Shown here: piece after piece, positions 1 to 7,375 of the stretch
Position numbering within the stretch: position 1 is the first letter of the stretch
How the letters are laid out: each line of letters opens with the position of its first letter
Assembly: GCA_030432795.1 (NCBI GenBank)
Contig: JAUILW010000006.1
Span: 1-27,025 of the forward strand
Origin: Gammaproteobacteria bacterium
GTDB taxonomy: Bacteria > Pseudomonadota > Gammaproteobacteria > Pseudomonadales > Azotimanducaceae
Reading direction: 5' to 3'
Length of the DNA: 27,025 nucleotides
Notes under the pieces: generated by a model
Told to the model about the DNA's origin: nothing
Database searches by the model: none
The model's input: the letters and a program-made list of their open reading frames with translations, nothing else
Translations under genes and position numbers: made by a program

Positions 1-91
1 TCTTGCCGGATTGCCTTGGTCCGGTGACGGTCACCACAGGATAGCGTGTGGCTATCTGTCGAAGAACGGATCCCAAGTGCCTTCTGATCAT
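1..91 (-). CDS. AAA_14/DUF4143-type ATPase, N-terminal fragment
   Basis: Reading the minus strand from an ATG at 91 gives 30 codons that run off the left edge. They start MIRRHLGSVLRQ and end with TVTGPRQSGK, a Walker A (P-loop) in the form typical of stand-alone ATPases of the AAA_14 plus DUF4143 family, where a short basic helix and a hydrophobic 'PVVTVTGPRQSGK' strand begin the protein. These proteins are common in bacteria and archaea, often in variable regions, and their cellular role is poorly defined. No purine-rich ribosome binding site precedes the ATG, so initiation may be leaderless or weak. A perfect palindrome (101-135) lies just upstream and probably overlaps its promoter. The call rests on the P-loop and its context only, because the DUF4143 part is outside the window. 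Confidence 0.68.
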   Translation of the reverse strand, partial: MIRRHLGSVLRQIATRYPVVTVTGPRQSGK

Positions 92-100
92 GAGGCGAAT

Positions 101-135
101 CGTACAGATTGCATATATGATATGCAATCTGTACG
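101..135. promoter_or_regulatory. Perfect 35-nt inverted repeat (16-bp arms, ATG loop)
   Basis: Positions 101-116 (CGTACAGATTGCATAT) are exactly repeated in inverse orientation at 120-135, separated by ATG. The arms are AT-rich compared with the surroundings. The centre holds TATGAT/TATCAT-like -10 sequences on both strands. The repeat begins 10 nt upstream of the minus-strand ATPase start and 224 nt upstream of the nitroreductase. It is not followed by a T-run, so a terminator is unlikely. An autoregulatory operator over the ATPase promoter is the simplest reading, but the binding protein is unknown. Confidence 0.6.
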
Positions 136-291
136 GTGAGCCGTTCCTGCTGAGCTCGTTCACTCTGCGCTGTAACTGAAGAGTGTTAACTATCTGACCT
201 TGTTTTGAGCGGGCCTGCGCTTGGTCTAGGGGCGGAGGTATTGAAGATTCGTTGACCTGCCGCCACCCTCTCTGGCCTGGAAGGAAGGACT

Positions 292-332
292 GTAAACTGT
301 AGGCACGCACGCGCCTGCATCACGTAAACTGT
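292..332 (+). promoter_or_regulatory. Direct repeat GTAAACTGT x2 upstream of nitroreductase
   Basis: GTAAACTGT occurs at 292-300 and again at 324-332, a spacing of 32 bp (about three helical turns), within the 60 bp before the nitroreductase start. The same-face spacing would suit a regulator or activator pair. No convincing -35/-10 pair was found around it, and the repeat could be chance. The rest of the 136-358 gap shows nothing else that can be supported. Confidence 0.3.
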
Positions 333-358
333 CGCATTTCTCACGCGGAGAATTCAGA

Positions 359-1036
359 GTGCAGTTTGATGATGTCGTTCTCGGACGTCGGAGCATCCGA
401 GGCTACAAACCCGATCCGGTGCCGAAGGCACTGATCAAGGAAGTCCTTTCCCTGGCCATGCGTTCGCCTTCGTCCATGAACACGCAGCCGTGGAACTTCA
501 CGGTGGTATCCGGTGAAGTGTTGAACCGTATCCGCGCCGGCAATACAGAGCGCAACCTCGCGGGTGTGCCGCACTCGAGAGAGTTCCGCATCGGCCAACC
601 GTTTGCAGGGGCGCATCGTGAGCGCCAGATTGGCGTTGCCAAACAACTGTTCGCTGCCATGGGCATCGCGCGGGAAGACAAAGAAGGGCGCCAGGATTGG
701 GTGCTACGCGGCTTCCGCCAGTTCGACGCGCCAGTGTGTGTGATCATCACCTACGACCGTGAGTTGGCAGACAGCGATGACACCGCGTTCGATTGTGGCG
801 CGGTCACCACGGCGCTGGTCAACGCCGCCTGGTCGCGGGGCCTGGGCGCGGTGATCAACAGCCAGGGCATCATGCAATCGCCGGTGGTGCGGGAACATGC
901 CAAGATTCCAGAAGACCAGGTGATCATGAAAGCAGTTGCGCTGGGCTGGCCGGATGACAGCTTTCCTGCGAATGCGGTAGTTTCCGAGCGCAAGAGCGTG
1001 GACGAGGCGGCTCGATTTCTGGGCTTTGACGACTGA
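359..1036 (+). CDS. Nitroreductase family FMN-dependent oxidoreductase
   Basis: This 225-residue protein has the nitroreductase layout. An RRSIRGY motif at residues 10-16 forms the FMN phosphate-binding start. It is followed by an 'RSPSSMNTQPW' segment near residue 35-45 and a C-terminal ALGWPDD stretch that contacts flavin. Family members are homodimeric cytoplasmic FMN enzymes that reduce nitro groups, quinones or enones with NAD(P)H; the substrate cannot be deduced here. The GTG start at 359 is supported by a GGAG nine bases upstream and by the conserved N-terminus. It is the first of five same-strand genes with gaps of 64, 60, 29 and 88 bp, so it may act on the compound imported by the following GPH-family transporter. 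Confidence 0.9.
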   Translation: MQFDDVVLGRRSIRGYKPDPVPKALIKEVLSLAMRSPSSMNTQPWNFTVVSGEVLNRIRAGNTERNLAGVPHSREFRIGQPFAGAHRERQIGVAKQLFAAMGIAREDKEGRQDWVLRGFRQFDAPVCVIITYDRELADSDDTAFDCGAVTTALVNAAWSRGLGAVINSQGIMQSPVVREHAKIPEDQVIMKAVALGWPDDSFPANAVVSERKSVDEAARFLGFDD

Positions 1037-1100
1037 ATGGTTGTAGTCTCGGGCTTCCGTGACCGCCACCGCTGAGCATGGTCGCTGAGGGAGAGGGGCT

Positions 1101-2453
1101 TTGGTTCACAACGACGGCAAGCGGCTGAAGAACTCTACGCTGTTCTATTACAGCCTGACCGAGTTGCCGGTGATGATGGGGTTCTTCCCGGCGATGGTCT
1201 TCATCCCGCGCTTCTATGCCAGCGATGTCGGCGTGCCGCTGGCATTGGTGGGCACGTACATCCTGGTGGCGCGGATCGTGGATCTGTTCACTGACCCGCT
1301 CATGGGGTTTATCAGCGATCGCGTGCAGACCCCGTGGGGCAAGCGCAAACCCTGGGTACTTCTGTCCGCCCCGGTGATGATGCTCTCCATCTATATGCTC
1401 TTCATGCCGCCGGAAGGCGCGGGCGGCGGCCACATGCTGTTCTGGATGCTGGTGCTGGGTGTCGGGCAGACGATGGTGATCATCCCCTACTGGTCCTGGG
1501 GGGCGGAGCTGTCTACCGACTACAACGAGAGATCTAGAATCACCGGGTGGCGCGCGCAGGCCGGCATCGTCGGCAACTTCGCTACGCAGATCATCCCGAT
1601 CACGGCGGCTGCCTTGTTTGCGTACTCAACAGATGCGGAGTCGGTTCTTCGTCTGGTGGGCATCACCATCATCGTGCTGATGCCGATCTGCATTCTGGCC
1701 ACGGTAACCCGGGTGCCGGAGCCCCTCCGCCCGCCTCAGGAGCGGGTACGCATGCTCGAGGGGCTCAAGCTCATGGTCACCAACAAGCCGTTTCTGCGCC
1801 TGGTGATCGCCTTCATGATCGGCTACATCGGCTTGAATATCACCACGCCGTTGTACCTGTTCTTCGTGTCGGACGTACTAGGTGCGGAAGATAAGACCCC
1901 CTACATCCTGAGCATCTACATGGTGACGAGCTTTGCTTCGGTGCCGTTCTGGGTATGGCTTTCAACAAAGATCTCAAAGCACCGCGCGTATGTAGCCGCG
2001 TTCGCGATGATCGCCATTGCGCATCCGTTCTACCTGTTACTGGGAGAGGGAGACATCTGGTGGATGATTCCGGTCACCATCGCAACCGGGTTTGCCTCCG
2101 GTGGCTTCAGCCAGATGCTGCCCAACGCGATGAAGGCGGATGTGATCGACTATGACACGCTGCGCACGGGTGAAAATCGAGCGGCGCTGTTCTTCTCGGC
2201 GTGGTCTTTTGCGCAGAAGTCCACCGCATCCATCGGTGCTGCGATCGCCATGTTTGGCCTGGCGTTTCTGGGCTTCAACGCCGAGCCGGGGGCTGTCAAC
2301 AGCGAGGATGAGTTGTTTGGCCTTCGCTTTCTGTTCTCCGCGTTCCCATCGATATTTTTTCTTGGTGGTGCATTGATCGTGTGGAATTTTCCAATCACGC
2401 CGGAGCGTCAGAGAGAAATTCGGGCGGAGATTGAGGCGAAAGCGCGGGCTTGA
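1101..2453 (+). CDS. MFS transporter, GPH (MelB-like) cation symporter family
   Basis: This is a 450-residue polytopic inner-membrane protein with about twelve hydrophobic segments. It carries the GPH/MFS_2 signature DLFTDPLMGFISDR at residues 61-74, followed by TPWGKRKPW, which corresponds to the loop between helices 2 and 3 in MelB-type symporters. GPH members couple uptake of sugars, glycosides or other solutes to Na+ or H+. Environmental paralogues next to oxidoreductases often have unknown, non-sugar substrates. Translation appears to begin at TTG 1101, since a purine-rich GGGAGAGGGG precedes it and no ATG fits the conserved start. The next gene follows closely, which supports co-transcription and a shared substrate. 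Confidence 0.88.
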   Translation: MVHNDGKRLKNSTLFYYSLTELPVMMGFFPAMVFIPRFYASDVGVPLALVGTYILVARIVDLFTDPLMGFISDRVQTPWGKRKPWVLLSAPVMMLSIYMLFMPPEGAGGGHMLFWMLVLGVGQTMVIIPYWSWGAELSTDYNERSRITGWRAQAGIVGNFATQIIPITAAALFAYSTDAESVLRLVGITIIVLMPICILATVTRVPEPLRPPQERVRMLEGLKLMVTNKPFLRLVIAFMIGYIGLNITTPLYLFFVSDVLGAEDKTPYILSIYMVTSFASVPFWVWLSTKISKHRAYVAAFAMIAIAHPFYLLLGEGDIWWMIPVTIATGFASGGFSQMLPNAMKADVIDYDTLRTGENRAALFFSAWSFAQKSTASIGAAIAMFGLAFLGFNAEPGAVNSEDELFGLRFLFSAFPSIFFLGGALIVWNFPITPERQREIRAEIEAKARA

Positions 2454-2513
2454 ATCGACGTGGTCTGGCGTGTTTCCGCCATGGCTTTGTCAGCACTTAA
2501 AAGGGGGGAGGCG

Positions 2514-4523
2514 ATGACTAGCAACTTAATCCGGGGGTTCGGTTCGGTGATGATCGTTGGGTTCGCGGCAGCCCTCGTCGCCTGCTCCGACGCAGAACAT
2601 GCTGCAAACAGCCGCGCTCCCACTGCGGCCCATGAGCCCGCAGAGCAGGCAATCGCTGAACCGTCTGCAGCGGGGTACGAAAGAAATGCCTACTTCGGCG
2701 ACCTGCACGTCCACACCACCTACTCGATGGACGCCTTCCAGTTCGGCACGCTGGCTACGCCCGACGATGCCTACCGCTACGCGCAGGGCGAGGCCATCAG
2801 GCATCCGGGCGGATTCGATATGCAGCTCCGCCGGCCGCTGGACTTTTACGCGGTAACGGATCATGGCGTCTTCCTGGGCGTCGCGCGCGCCGGTGCCGAC
2901 ACATCCACGGCGATTTCCGCCTACCCGGCGATGGAGCCGATTCACAACCTCAACGCGCCGGAGAACCTCACCCTCGAAAGCCTGCCCAACCGCAGGTTCC
3001 GCGCCTGGATCGGTGGGTTGAGGCAAGGCATGGCGGATTCCGAAGCGCTCGGTTCAGAGGTGGCGCGCACCATGCGTACCACCTGGGCAGATGAAGTGGC
3101 TGCTGCCGATCGCCACTACGTGCCCGGAACGTTCACCACTTTCGCCGCGTATGAGTATTCGACCATCCGGGCGGACGGCGGCAGCATGCATCGCAATGTC
3201 ATCTTTCGTGGCACCGGCAATCTGCCTGACGTGCCCTTCAGCGTGCTCCGCTCGCCGGATCCGGCGGATCTGTGGAGCTGGATGGACGAGCTGCGAGGAT
3301 CGGGCGTTGAAAGCCTGGCCATTCCGCACAACTCTAACAAGTCCAATGGGCAGATGTTTGAGCTGGCAACCTGGGCGGGCGACCCCATGACGCTGAGTTA
3401 CAACGAGCAACGCGCGCGCAACGAACCACTGGTGGAAATCACGCAGGTGAAAGGTACCTCGGAGACCCATCCGGCGCTGTCCATGAACGATGAGTGGGCG
3501 GGATTCGAGATCGATCCCTATGTGGCTGGTGGCGGACCATTACGCGTGGCGAAGCCGGAGGGCGGATATGTGCGCGACGCGCTGAAGAAAGGCCTGGCGC
3601 TGGAAGCTCAGGGCCTGGGGAATCCTTTCCGGTATGGGTTCATCGGTTCGTCCGATACGCACACGGCTGCGGGTTCCTACGATGAGACCAACTTCTACTC
3701 GAAGGTGGGGTTGCTCGACTCCACGGCTGCACTTCGCGGCTCGGTGCCTGTCAGCGATGAAGTGCTGAACACCGTGGGTTTGCGCGATGCGGACAGCGCA
3801 TCGTTTTACGTGGCGTCTGATGGGCGACGCTACCTGATGCGTAACACGTCTGCCTACGGGGCGTCGGGGCTGGCGGCGGTGTGGGCGGAGCAGAACACGC
3901 GCGAGGCGATCTACGATGCCTTTCGCCGTAAGGAAACGTTTGCGACTTCAGGGCCGCGGATACGGGTGCGTTTCTTTGCCGGGCCGGCACTGGACGTCAA
4001 CATGTTTGCAACAGCGGATGGCCTGACGCGAGCGTATGCGCAAGCTGTGCCGATGGGCGGCGACCTGATGGCAAAGCCTGGGGATGCGCCGTCGTTTCTG
4101 GTGTGGGCAGCACGCGATGCGCATTCCGCACCTTTGCAGCGTGTGCAGATCATCAAGGGTTGGATTGAAGGCGGGGAAACCCACGAGCGTGTGTTCGACG
4201 TGGCGTGCTCAGACGGTCTGGCAGTAGACCCCGCAACCCATCGCTGCCCGGACAACGGTGCAAAAGTGAATCTGTCGGACTGCGCCTTCTCTGCTGATCG
4301 GGGTGCGGGAGAGCTCAAGGCGGTGTGGCGAGATCCGCAGTTCAACGAAGCCCACAAGGCTTTCTACTATGCCCGGGTGTTGGAGAACCCCACCTGTCGC
4401 TGGTCCACCTGGGATGCGGTTCGCGCGGGGGTGCCACCACGAGAGGATCTCGCGCCGGTGATTCAGGAGCGTGCGTGGTCATCGCCGATCTGGGTGCGCC
4501 CGGCTGATGCGGCCGTGCGATAA
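2514..4523 (+). CDS. DUF3604 (PHP-like) predicted lipoprotein hydrolase
   Basis: This is a 669-residue protein. The frame is open from GTG 2460, but ATG 2514 is preferred because it follows AGGGGGGAGG and gives a clean lipoprotein signal: a hydrophobic stretch ending LVAC with Cys24 as the lipidation site. DUF3604 proteins share a PHP-type metal-binding design. Visible elements are GDLHVHTTYS with His65 and His67, DHGVF with Asp116-His117, AIPHNSNKSNG, and GSSDTH with Asp381 and His383. A metal-dependent phosphoesterase-like or other hydrolase activity is expected from the fold, but no substrate is established for the family that can be read from sequence. Export to the periplasmic face suggests that it processes a substrate before or after import by the adjacent GPH transporter. 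Confidence 0.88.
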   Translation: MTSNLIRGFGSVMIVGFAAALVACSDAEHAANSRAPTAAHEPAEQAIAEPSAAGYERNAYFGDLHVHTTYSMDAFQFGTLATPDDAYRYAQGEAIRHPGGFDMQLRRPLDFYAVTDHGVFLGVARAGADTSTAISAYPAMEPIHNLNAPENLTLESLPNRRFRAWIGGLRQGMADSEALGSEVARTMRTTWADEVAAADRHYVPGTFTTFAAYEYSTIRADGGSMHRNVIFRGTGNLPDVPFSVLRSPDPADLWSWMDELRGSGVESLAIPHNSNKSNGQMFELATWAGDPMTLSYNEQRARNEPLVEITQVKGTSETHPALSMNDEWAGFEIDPYVAGGGPLRVAKPEGGYVRDALKKGLALEAQGLGNPFRYGFIGSSDTHTAAGSYDETNFYSKVGLLDSTAALRGSVPVSDEVLNTVGLRDADSASFYVASDGRRYLMRNTSAYGASGLAAVWAEQNTREAIYDAFRRKETFATSGPRIRVRFFAGPALDVNMFATADGLTRAYAQAVPMGGDLMAKPGDAPSFLVWAARDAHSAPLQRVQIIKGWIEGGETHERVFDVACSDGLAVDPATHRCPDNGAKVNLSDCAFSADRGAGELKAVWRDPQFNEAHKAFYYARVLENPTCRWSTWDAVRAGVPPREDLAPVIQERAWSSPIWVRPADAAVR

Positions 4524-4552
4524 TTTCCTGAACGAATTGAAGGGAGAAGCAA

Positions 4553-5215
4553 GTGAGCGAGCCGCTGGAAATCGATGTGTTCTGGTCCTTTCGCAGCCCA
4601 TGGTCCTACCTGGCCACCCGGCGGCTGCGTGAGTGGCAGGATGCCTATCAGTTGACCGTCAACTTCCGTGCCGTGTACCCCATCGCCATACGCACACCCG
4701 ATTTCTTTCACCAGGTGCAGCCGCAGTGGTTCTCCTACTTCGCCACAGACATCCATCGTGTCGCAGAGTTTCTGGGGCTACCTTTCGTGTGGCCCAATCC
4801 CGACCCGGTGGTTCAGCTGGTCGACGCAAACGGTCGGCGCCAGACTGGCGCGGAGCAGCCTTACATTCACCGCCTGACGAGGTTGGGTGTGCTCGCGGAG
4901 GAAATGGGCCGAGGACTCGAATTCGCGGATGAAATTTCGGCGTTGATCTGGGGCGGCACCCAGGCGTGGGATCAGGGCGACCACATGGCGCGGGCAACCG
5001 GGCGCGCCGGGCTGGATCTCGCGGAGATGGATCGCAGAGCCGTCAGTGAAGCGGAGCGGCTGGAAGCGGCCATAGAGAAAAATCAGGCGGATCATCACGA
5101 GGCAGGCCATTGGGGCGTGCCGACGTGCGCGTTTCGCGGCGAGCCGTTTTTCGGTCAGGATCGACTGGACGTGCTGCTGTGGCGCCTGAAGAAGGAAGGG
5201 CTGCAAAGCCGCTGA
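4553..5215 (+). CDS. 2-hydroxychromene-2-carboxylate isomerase-like DsbA/GST-kappa family protein
   Basis: This 220-residue cytoplasmic thioredoxin-fold protein starts at GTG 4553 behind AGGGAGAAGC. The active-site loop reads SFRSPWSYLA (Ser15-Pro-Trp-Ser18), with Ser where DsbA/FrnE proteins carry Cys. That is the arrangement of HCCA isomerases and kappa-class glutathione transferases. The C-terminal WGVPTCAFRGEPFFGQDRLD contains the cis-Pro loop and the GQDRLD motif typical of the family. Known members use glutathione to isomerise aromatic catabolic intermediates such as 2-hydroxychromene-2-carboxylate. The following gene is GST-like, which strengthens a glutathione-dependent step. The natural substrate is not evident; a FrnE-like isomerase is the alternative. 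Confidence 0.87.
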   Translation: MSEPLEIDVFWSFRSPWSYLATRRLREWQDAYQLTVNFRAVYPIAIRTPDFFHQVQPQWFSYFATDIHRVAEFLGLPFVWPNPDPVVQLVDANGRRQTGAEQPYIHRLTRLGVLAEEMGRGLEFADEISALIWGGTQAWDQGDHMARATGRAGLDLAEMDRRAVSEAERLEAAIEKNQADHHEAGHWGVPTCAFRGEPFFGQDRLDVLLWRLKKEGLQSR

Positions 5216-5303
5216 GAGCGATTGATATTGCTGCCTATGCGGGCTTTGACTCCTGCAGGTAGCCCTCGAAACCATGCGCGTAGCGCATCATCTGGAACGA
5301 CTT

Positions 5304-6125
5304 ATGGCAAGTGACAGCAACGTCCCTGAATTCATCACCCTCGAGCAGGCCGCAGCGATGACCACCGGCACACGGGTGACGTTCATTCCCGGCATTCCGG
5401 CGATGTACTCCGAAGCGCTGAAGAACATCTGCTATGTAAAGGGTGTACCCCTCATCCGCGCGCTGCACCCGATGATGGGCATCGACAAGGAGACGGGCGA
5501 AGACCGGCAGGCGAAACTCTACGAGCTCACCAGCCAGACGAGCCTGCCCACCATGCTGCACGACGAAGAGCGGCCCAGAAACGTCTGGATCGAGCAGCTG
5601 GCGCTGGCAGAGCGACTCGGTGCACCGGGCACGCCGGTGCTGATTCCTGATGACTTCGAGCAACGGGTGGAAGTGTTGGGGCTGTGCGCGGTGGTTCTCG
5701 GCGAGGATGGCCTCGTGTGGAACATGCGGATTCTCAGCGACAGTCCGCTGGCGCGGAAATATGGCTACAGCGAGGCGGCAAGTAAGGCAGCACCCGGCAA
5801 GATTGCCGCGGTACTTCGCCTGATCGACAGCCGTCTGCAGGCGCAGGCGCAGCGTGGCGTTCGCTATCTTGTCGGGGACGCGGTGAGCGCTATCGATGTG
5901 TACTGGGCGACGTTCAGCATGTGCGTGCTACCAGCGCCGCTCGAGATCATGCCGCGCACGCGGCAGAACAAAGGTATGTTGAAGTTCTTCGCGATGAACG
6001 GGCACATCCCGGAGATCGCAGCCGCGCTGACGCCCCGCATTGAGGAACACCAGCGCTACATCCTCACGACCTACTGTGAGGCGCCCGCGGTTCTGGGTGG
6101 AGATCCATTGGAAGACGATGCCTGA
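5304..6125 (+). CDS. Glutathione S-transferase-like protein
   Basis: This 273-residue protein has an N-terminal thioredoxin-like segment (EALKNICYVKGVPLI) and a C-terminal helical domain with YLVGDAVSAIDVYWA, the usual N-capping and hydrophobic-core element of GST C-domains. The middle carries a TPVLIPDD segment that resembles a degenerate cis-Pro region, so glutathione binding is plausible but the family assignment is loose. Two ATGs are possible, at 5274 and 5304. The second has the better purine-rich spacer (GGAACGA), and both starts precede the conserved region. It is the last gene of the plus-strand run and probably works with the HCCA-isomerase-like protein 88 bp upstream. Confidence 0.75.
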   Translation: MASDSNVPEFITLEQAAAMTTGTRVTFIPGIPAMYSEALKNICYVKGVPLIRALHPMMGIDKETGEDRQAKLYELTSQTSLPTMLHDEERPRNVWIEQLALAERLGAPGTPVLIPDDFEQRVEVLGLCAVVLGEDGLVWNMRILSDSPLARKYGYSEAASKAAPGKIAAVLRLIDSRLQAQAQRGVRYLVGDAVSAIDVYWATFSMCVLPAPLEIMPRTRQNKGMLKFFAMNGHIPEIAAALTPRIEEHQRYILTTYCEAPAVLGGDPLEDDA

Positions 6126-6143
6126 GATCGTCGCCTGAGCGGC

Positions 6144-6404
6144 TCAGCTTCCCGACTTTGGTGCTGGTGGCCCGGACGTCATGGTGCGCATGGCAGCCTG
6201 GCTGTCGTCCTTCACCACCGCCCACTCGGATTTCTTCCTGCACACTTTGCGTTTGAAGTGGGTGCCGAGCTGTTTCACGCGCTTGCACACGGTCGGGTCC
6301 TGTTCCGCCTTTTGTGCCTGCTCTGTTGCTTCTTCAGCGTGCACAGCGGCGGTGCCGGCGAATGCCAGCGCGGCGAAAAGAACGAAAATGGCTGATCGCT
6401 TCAT
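6144..6404 (-). CDS. Small secreted protein with paired cysteines
   Basis: This is an 86-residue protein with a clear Sec signal peptide (MKRSAIFVLFAALAFAGTAAVHA, cleavage after about residue 23) and a perfect AGGAGGT ribosome binding site seven bases before the ATG. The mature part is short, charged and carries two cysteines in DPTVCKRVKQLGTHFKRKVC followed by a Trp. This resembles the small periplasmic proteins of the 'C-x(n)-G-[ST]-x(n)-[RK]-x-C-x(n)-W' kind seen in sphingomonads, xanthomonads and marine gammaproteobacteria; that comparison is from memory. The function is unknown. The cysteines may form one disulphide. It is convergent with the GST-like gene, with an 18-bp gap. Confidence 0.8.
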   Translation of the reverse strand: MKRSAIFVLFAALAFAGTAAVHAEEATEQAQKAEQDPTVCKRVKQLGTHFKRKVCRKKSEWAVVKDDSQAAMRTMTSGPPAPKSGS

Positions 6405-6474
6405 GGTCTCACCTCCTGAGGCCTGCGCCTGAGTGTCACAGAAACCTGCGTTGCCAGCCAGTGGGCGTTTGCTG

Positions 6475-6999
6475 CTACTCCCATGCCCATCGGTGCGTGC
6501 CCGGCAGCGGGCGCAGGTCGTGCTCGAGCATTCGGTCCTCGGCGCCGATAAGTACGCGGCCGGCGAAGCGGCGATCGTCGATCAGCCAGGGTAACCACAC
6601 GGCGTCGTCCTGCCACATTTCCTCGAAGGGCAGGGCGCGCACCGGCCGCCAGAGCGGAATCGCCTCGGCGGTTTCCGTTGGCGTGCCCTGAAAGTCGTCC
6701 GCACGGTAAATGTAGCCGCGGATGGTGAGGCCGTGCACGAACTGAAAATCGATCTGACCCATGGCGCGCGGCTGCACGGCAGTGATGCCCACCTCTTCGC
6801 GGGTTTCCCGCACGGCGCAGGCAAGCGGCGTTTCCCCTGGGTCGAGTTTGCCGCCGGGGCCGTTGATCTTGCCCTCGCCGAGGCCGCGCTTCTTGCGGAT
6901 CAGGAGGATCTCCTCGCCGCGCAGCACGAACATCAGCGTGGCGTGCTGCTGGGCATGCCAGGATTCCCAGTCGTAGTCGGCGAGGCGGGGGTCGGTCAT
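6475..6999 (-). CDS. Nudix hydrolase, MTH1-like (oxidised nucleotide sanitising)
   Basis: This 174-residue protein has a complete Nudix box at about residues 50-72 (G-K-L-D-P-G-E, then REtREEVGI) carrying the metal-binding glutamates Glu68 and Glu69. The sequence before the box, ILLIRKKRGLGEGKINGPGG, closely resembles the arrangement in human MTH1 and bacterial 8-oxo-dGTPase relatives. The likely role is hydrolysis of oxidised purine nucleoside triphosphates to monophosphates in the cytoplasm. The frame extends upstream to 7053, but ATG 6999 is favoured because GGAG lies five bases before it and the extra 18 residues are Pro-rich and unconserved-looking. The substrate cannot be proven from the sequence. 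Confidence 0.88.
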   Translation of the reverse strand: MTDPRLADYDWESWHAQQHATLMFVLRGEEILLIRKKRGLGEGKINGPGGKLDPGETPLACAVRETREEVGITAVQPRAMGQIDFQFVHGLTIRGYIYRADDFQGTPTETAEAIPLWRPVRALPFEEMWQDDAVWLPWLIDDRRFAGRVLIGAEDRMLEHDLRPLPGTHRWAWE

Positions 7000-7070
7000 G
7001 GGCTCCGGTTCATCCGGCGGGAAGGGTGGCCATTGTACTGAACTTGGCCGCAAGGACGGGTACGCTGTAC

Positions 7071-7344
7071 TGCCCCGTCAGGTTCATTCGTCGAACTATG
7101 ACCCGTGCCTCTTTACCGAGTAAGGAGGCGTCACTGGCTAGGCGCGTCTCGTAGGGCATGGTGGTGCCATGTCCAAGAGGCGCAACAACGGCAGGGGCGC
7201 CGTGTCACGCGCCCTTCGGGTGGCCCAAAATCGCCAATAGCTGTGTTGCATCCCTTGGAAAGGTCCCGACCTGTCCTGCGGCATGCGCCTTGCTCTTGAC
7301 GATTTTGGGCTCATCATAGAGCAACGAATGAACCTGACGGGACA
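7071..7344. mobile_element. MITE-like element with ~31-bp terminal inverted repeats
   Basis: The ends are inverted copies that match at 27 of 31 positions. They share the exact core CCCGTCAGGTTCATTCG and have TG...CA termini. Inside are nested inverted repeats: GCCCAAAATCG at 7223-7233 against 7300-7310, a 10-bp stem hairpin at 7107-7129 (loop CGA, one G-T pair) and a strong GC hairpin at 7195-7214. A TA dinucleotide sits symmetrically one base outside each end (7068-7069 and 7346-7347), which could be a TA target duplication. No transposase or coding frame is present. It fills most of the gap between the divergent Nudix and serine hydrolase genes (7000-7375). Confidence 0.6.
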
Positions 7345-7375
7345 CTAGGTTTAGGAGCAGCAAACGGGGGCAGGG

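Noticed and set aside
2460..2513. Upstream GTG start extending the DUF3604 protein by 18 residues
   Set aside because: It would bury the lipoprotein signal, and the strong ribosome binding site lies before ATG 2514.
7071..7344. Integron attC site or cassette as an explanation for the inverted repeats
   Set aside because: The ends lack the RYYYAAC/GTTRRRY core sites, and there is no integrase or cassette array nearby.
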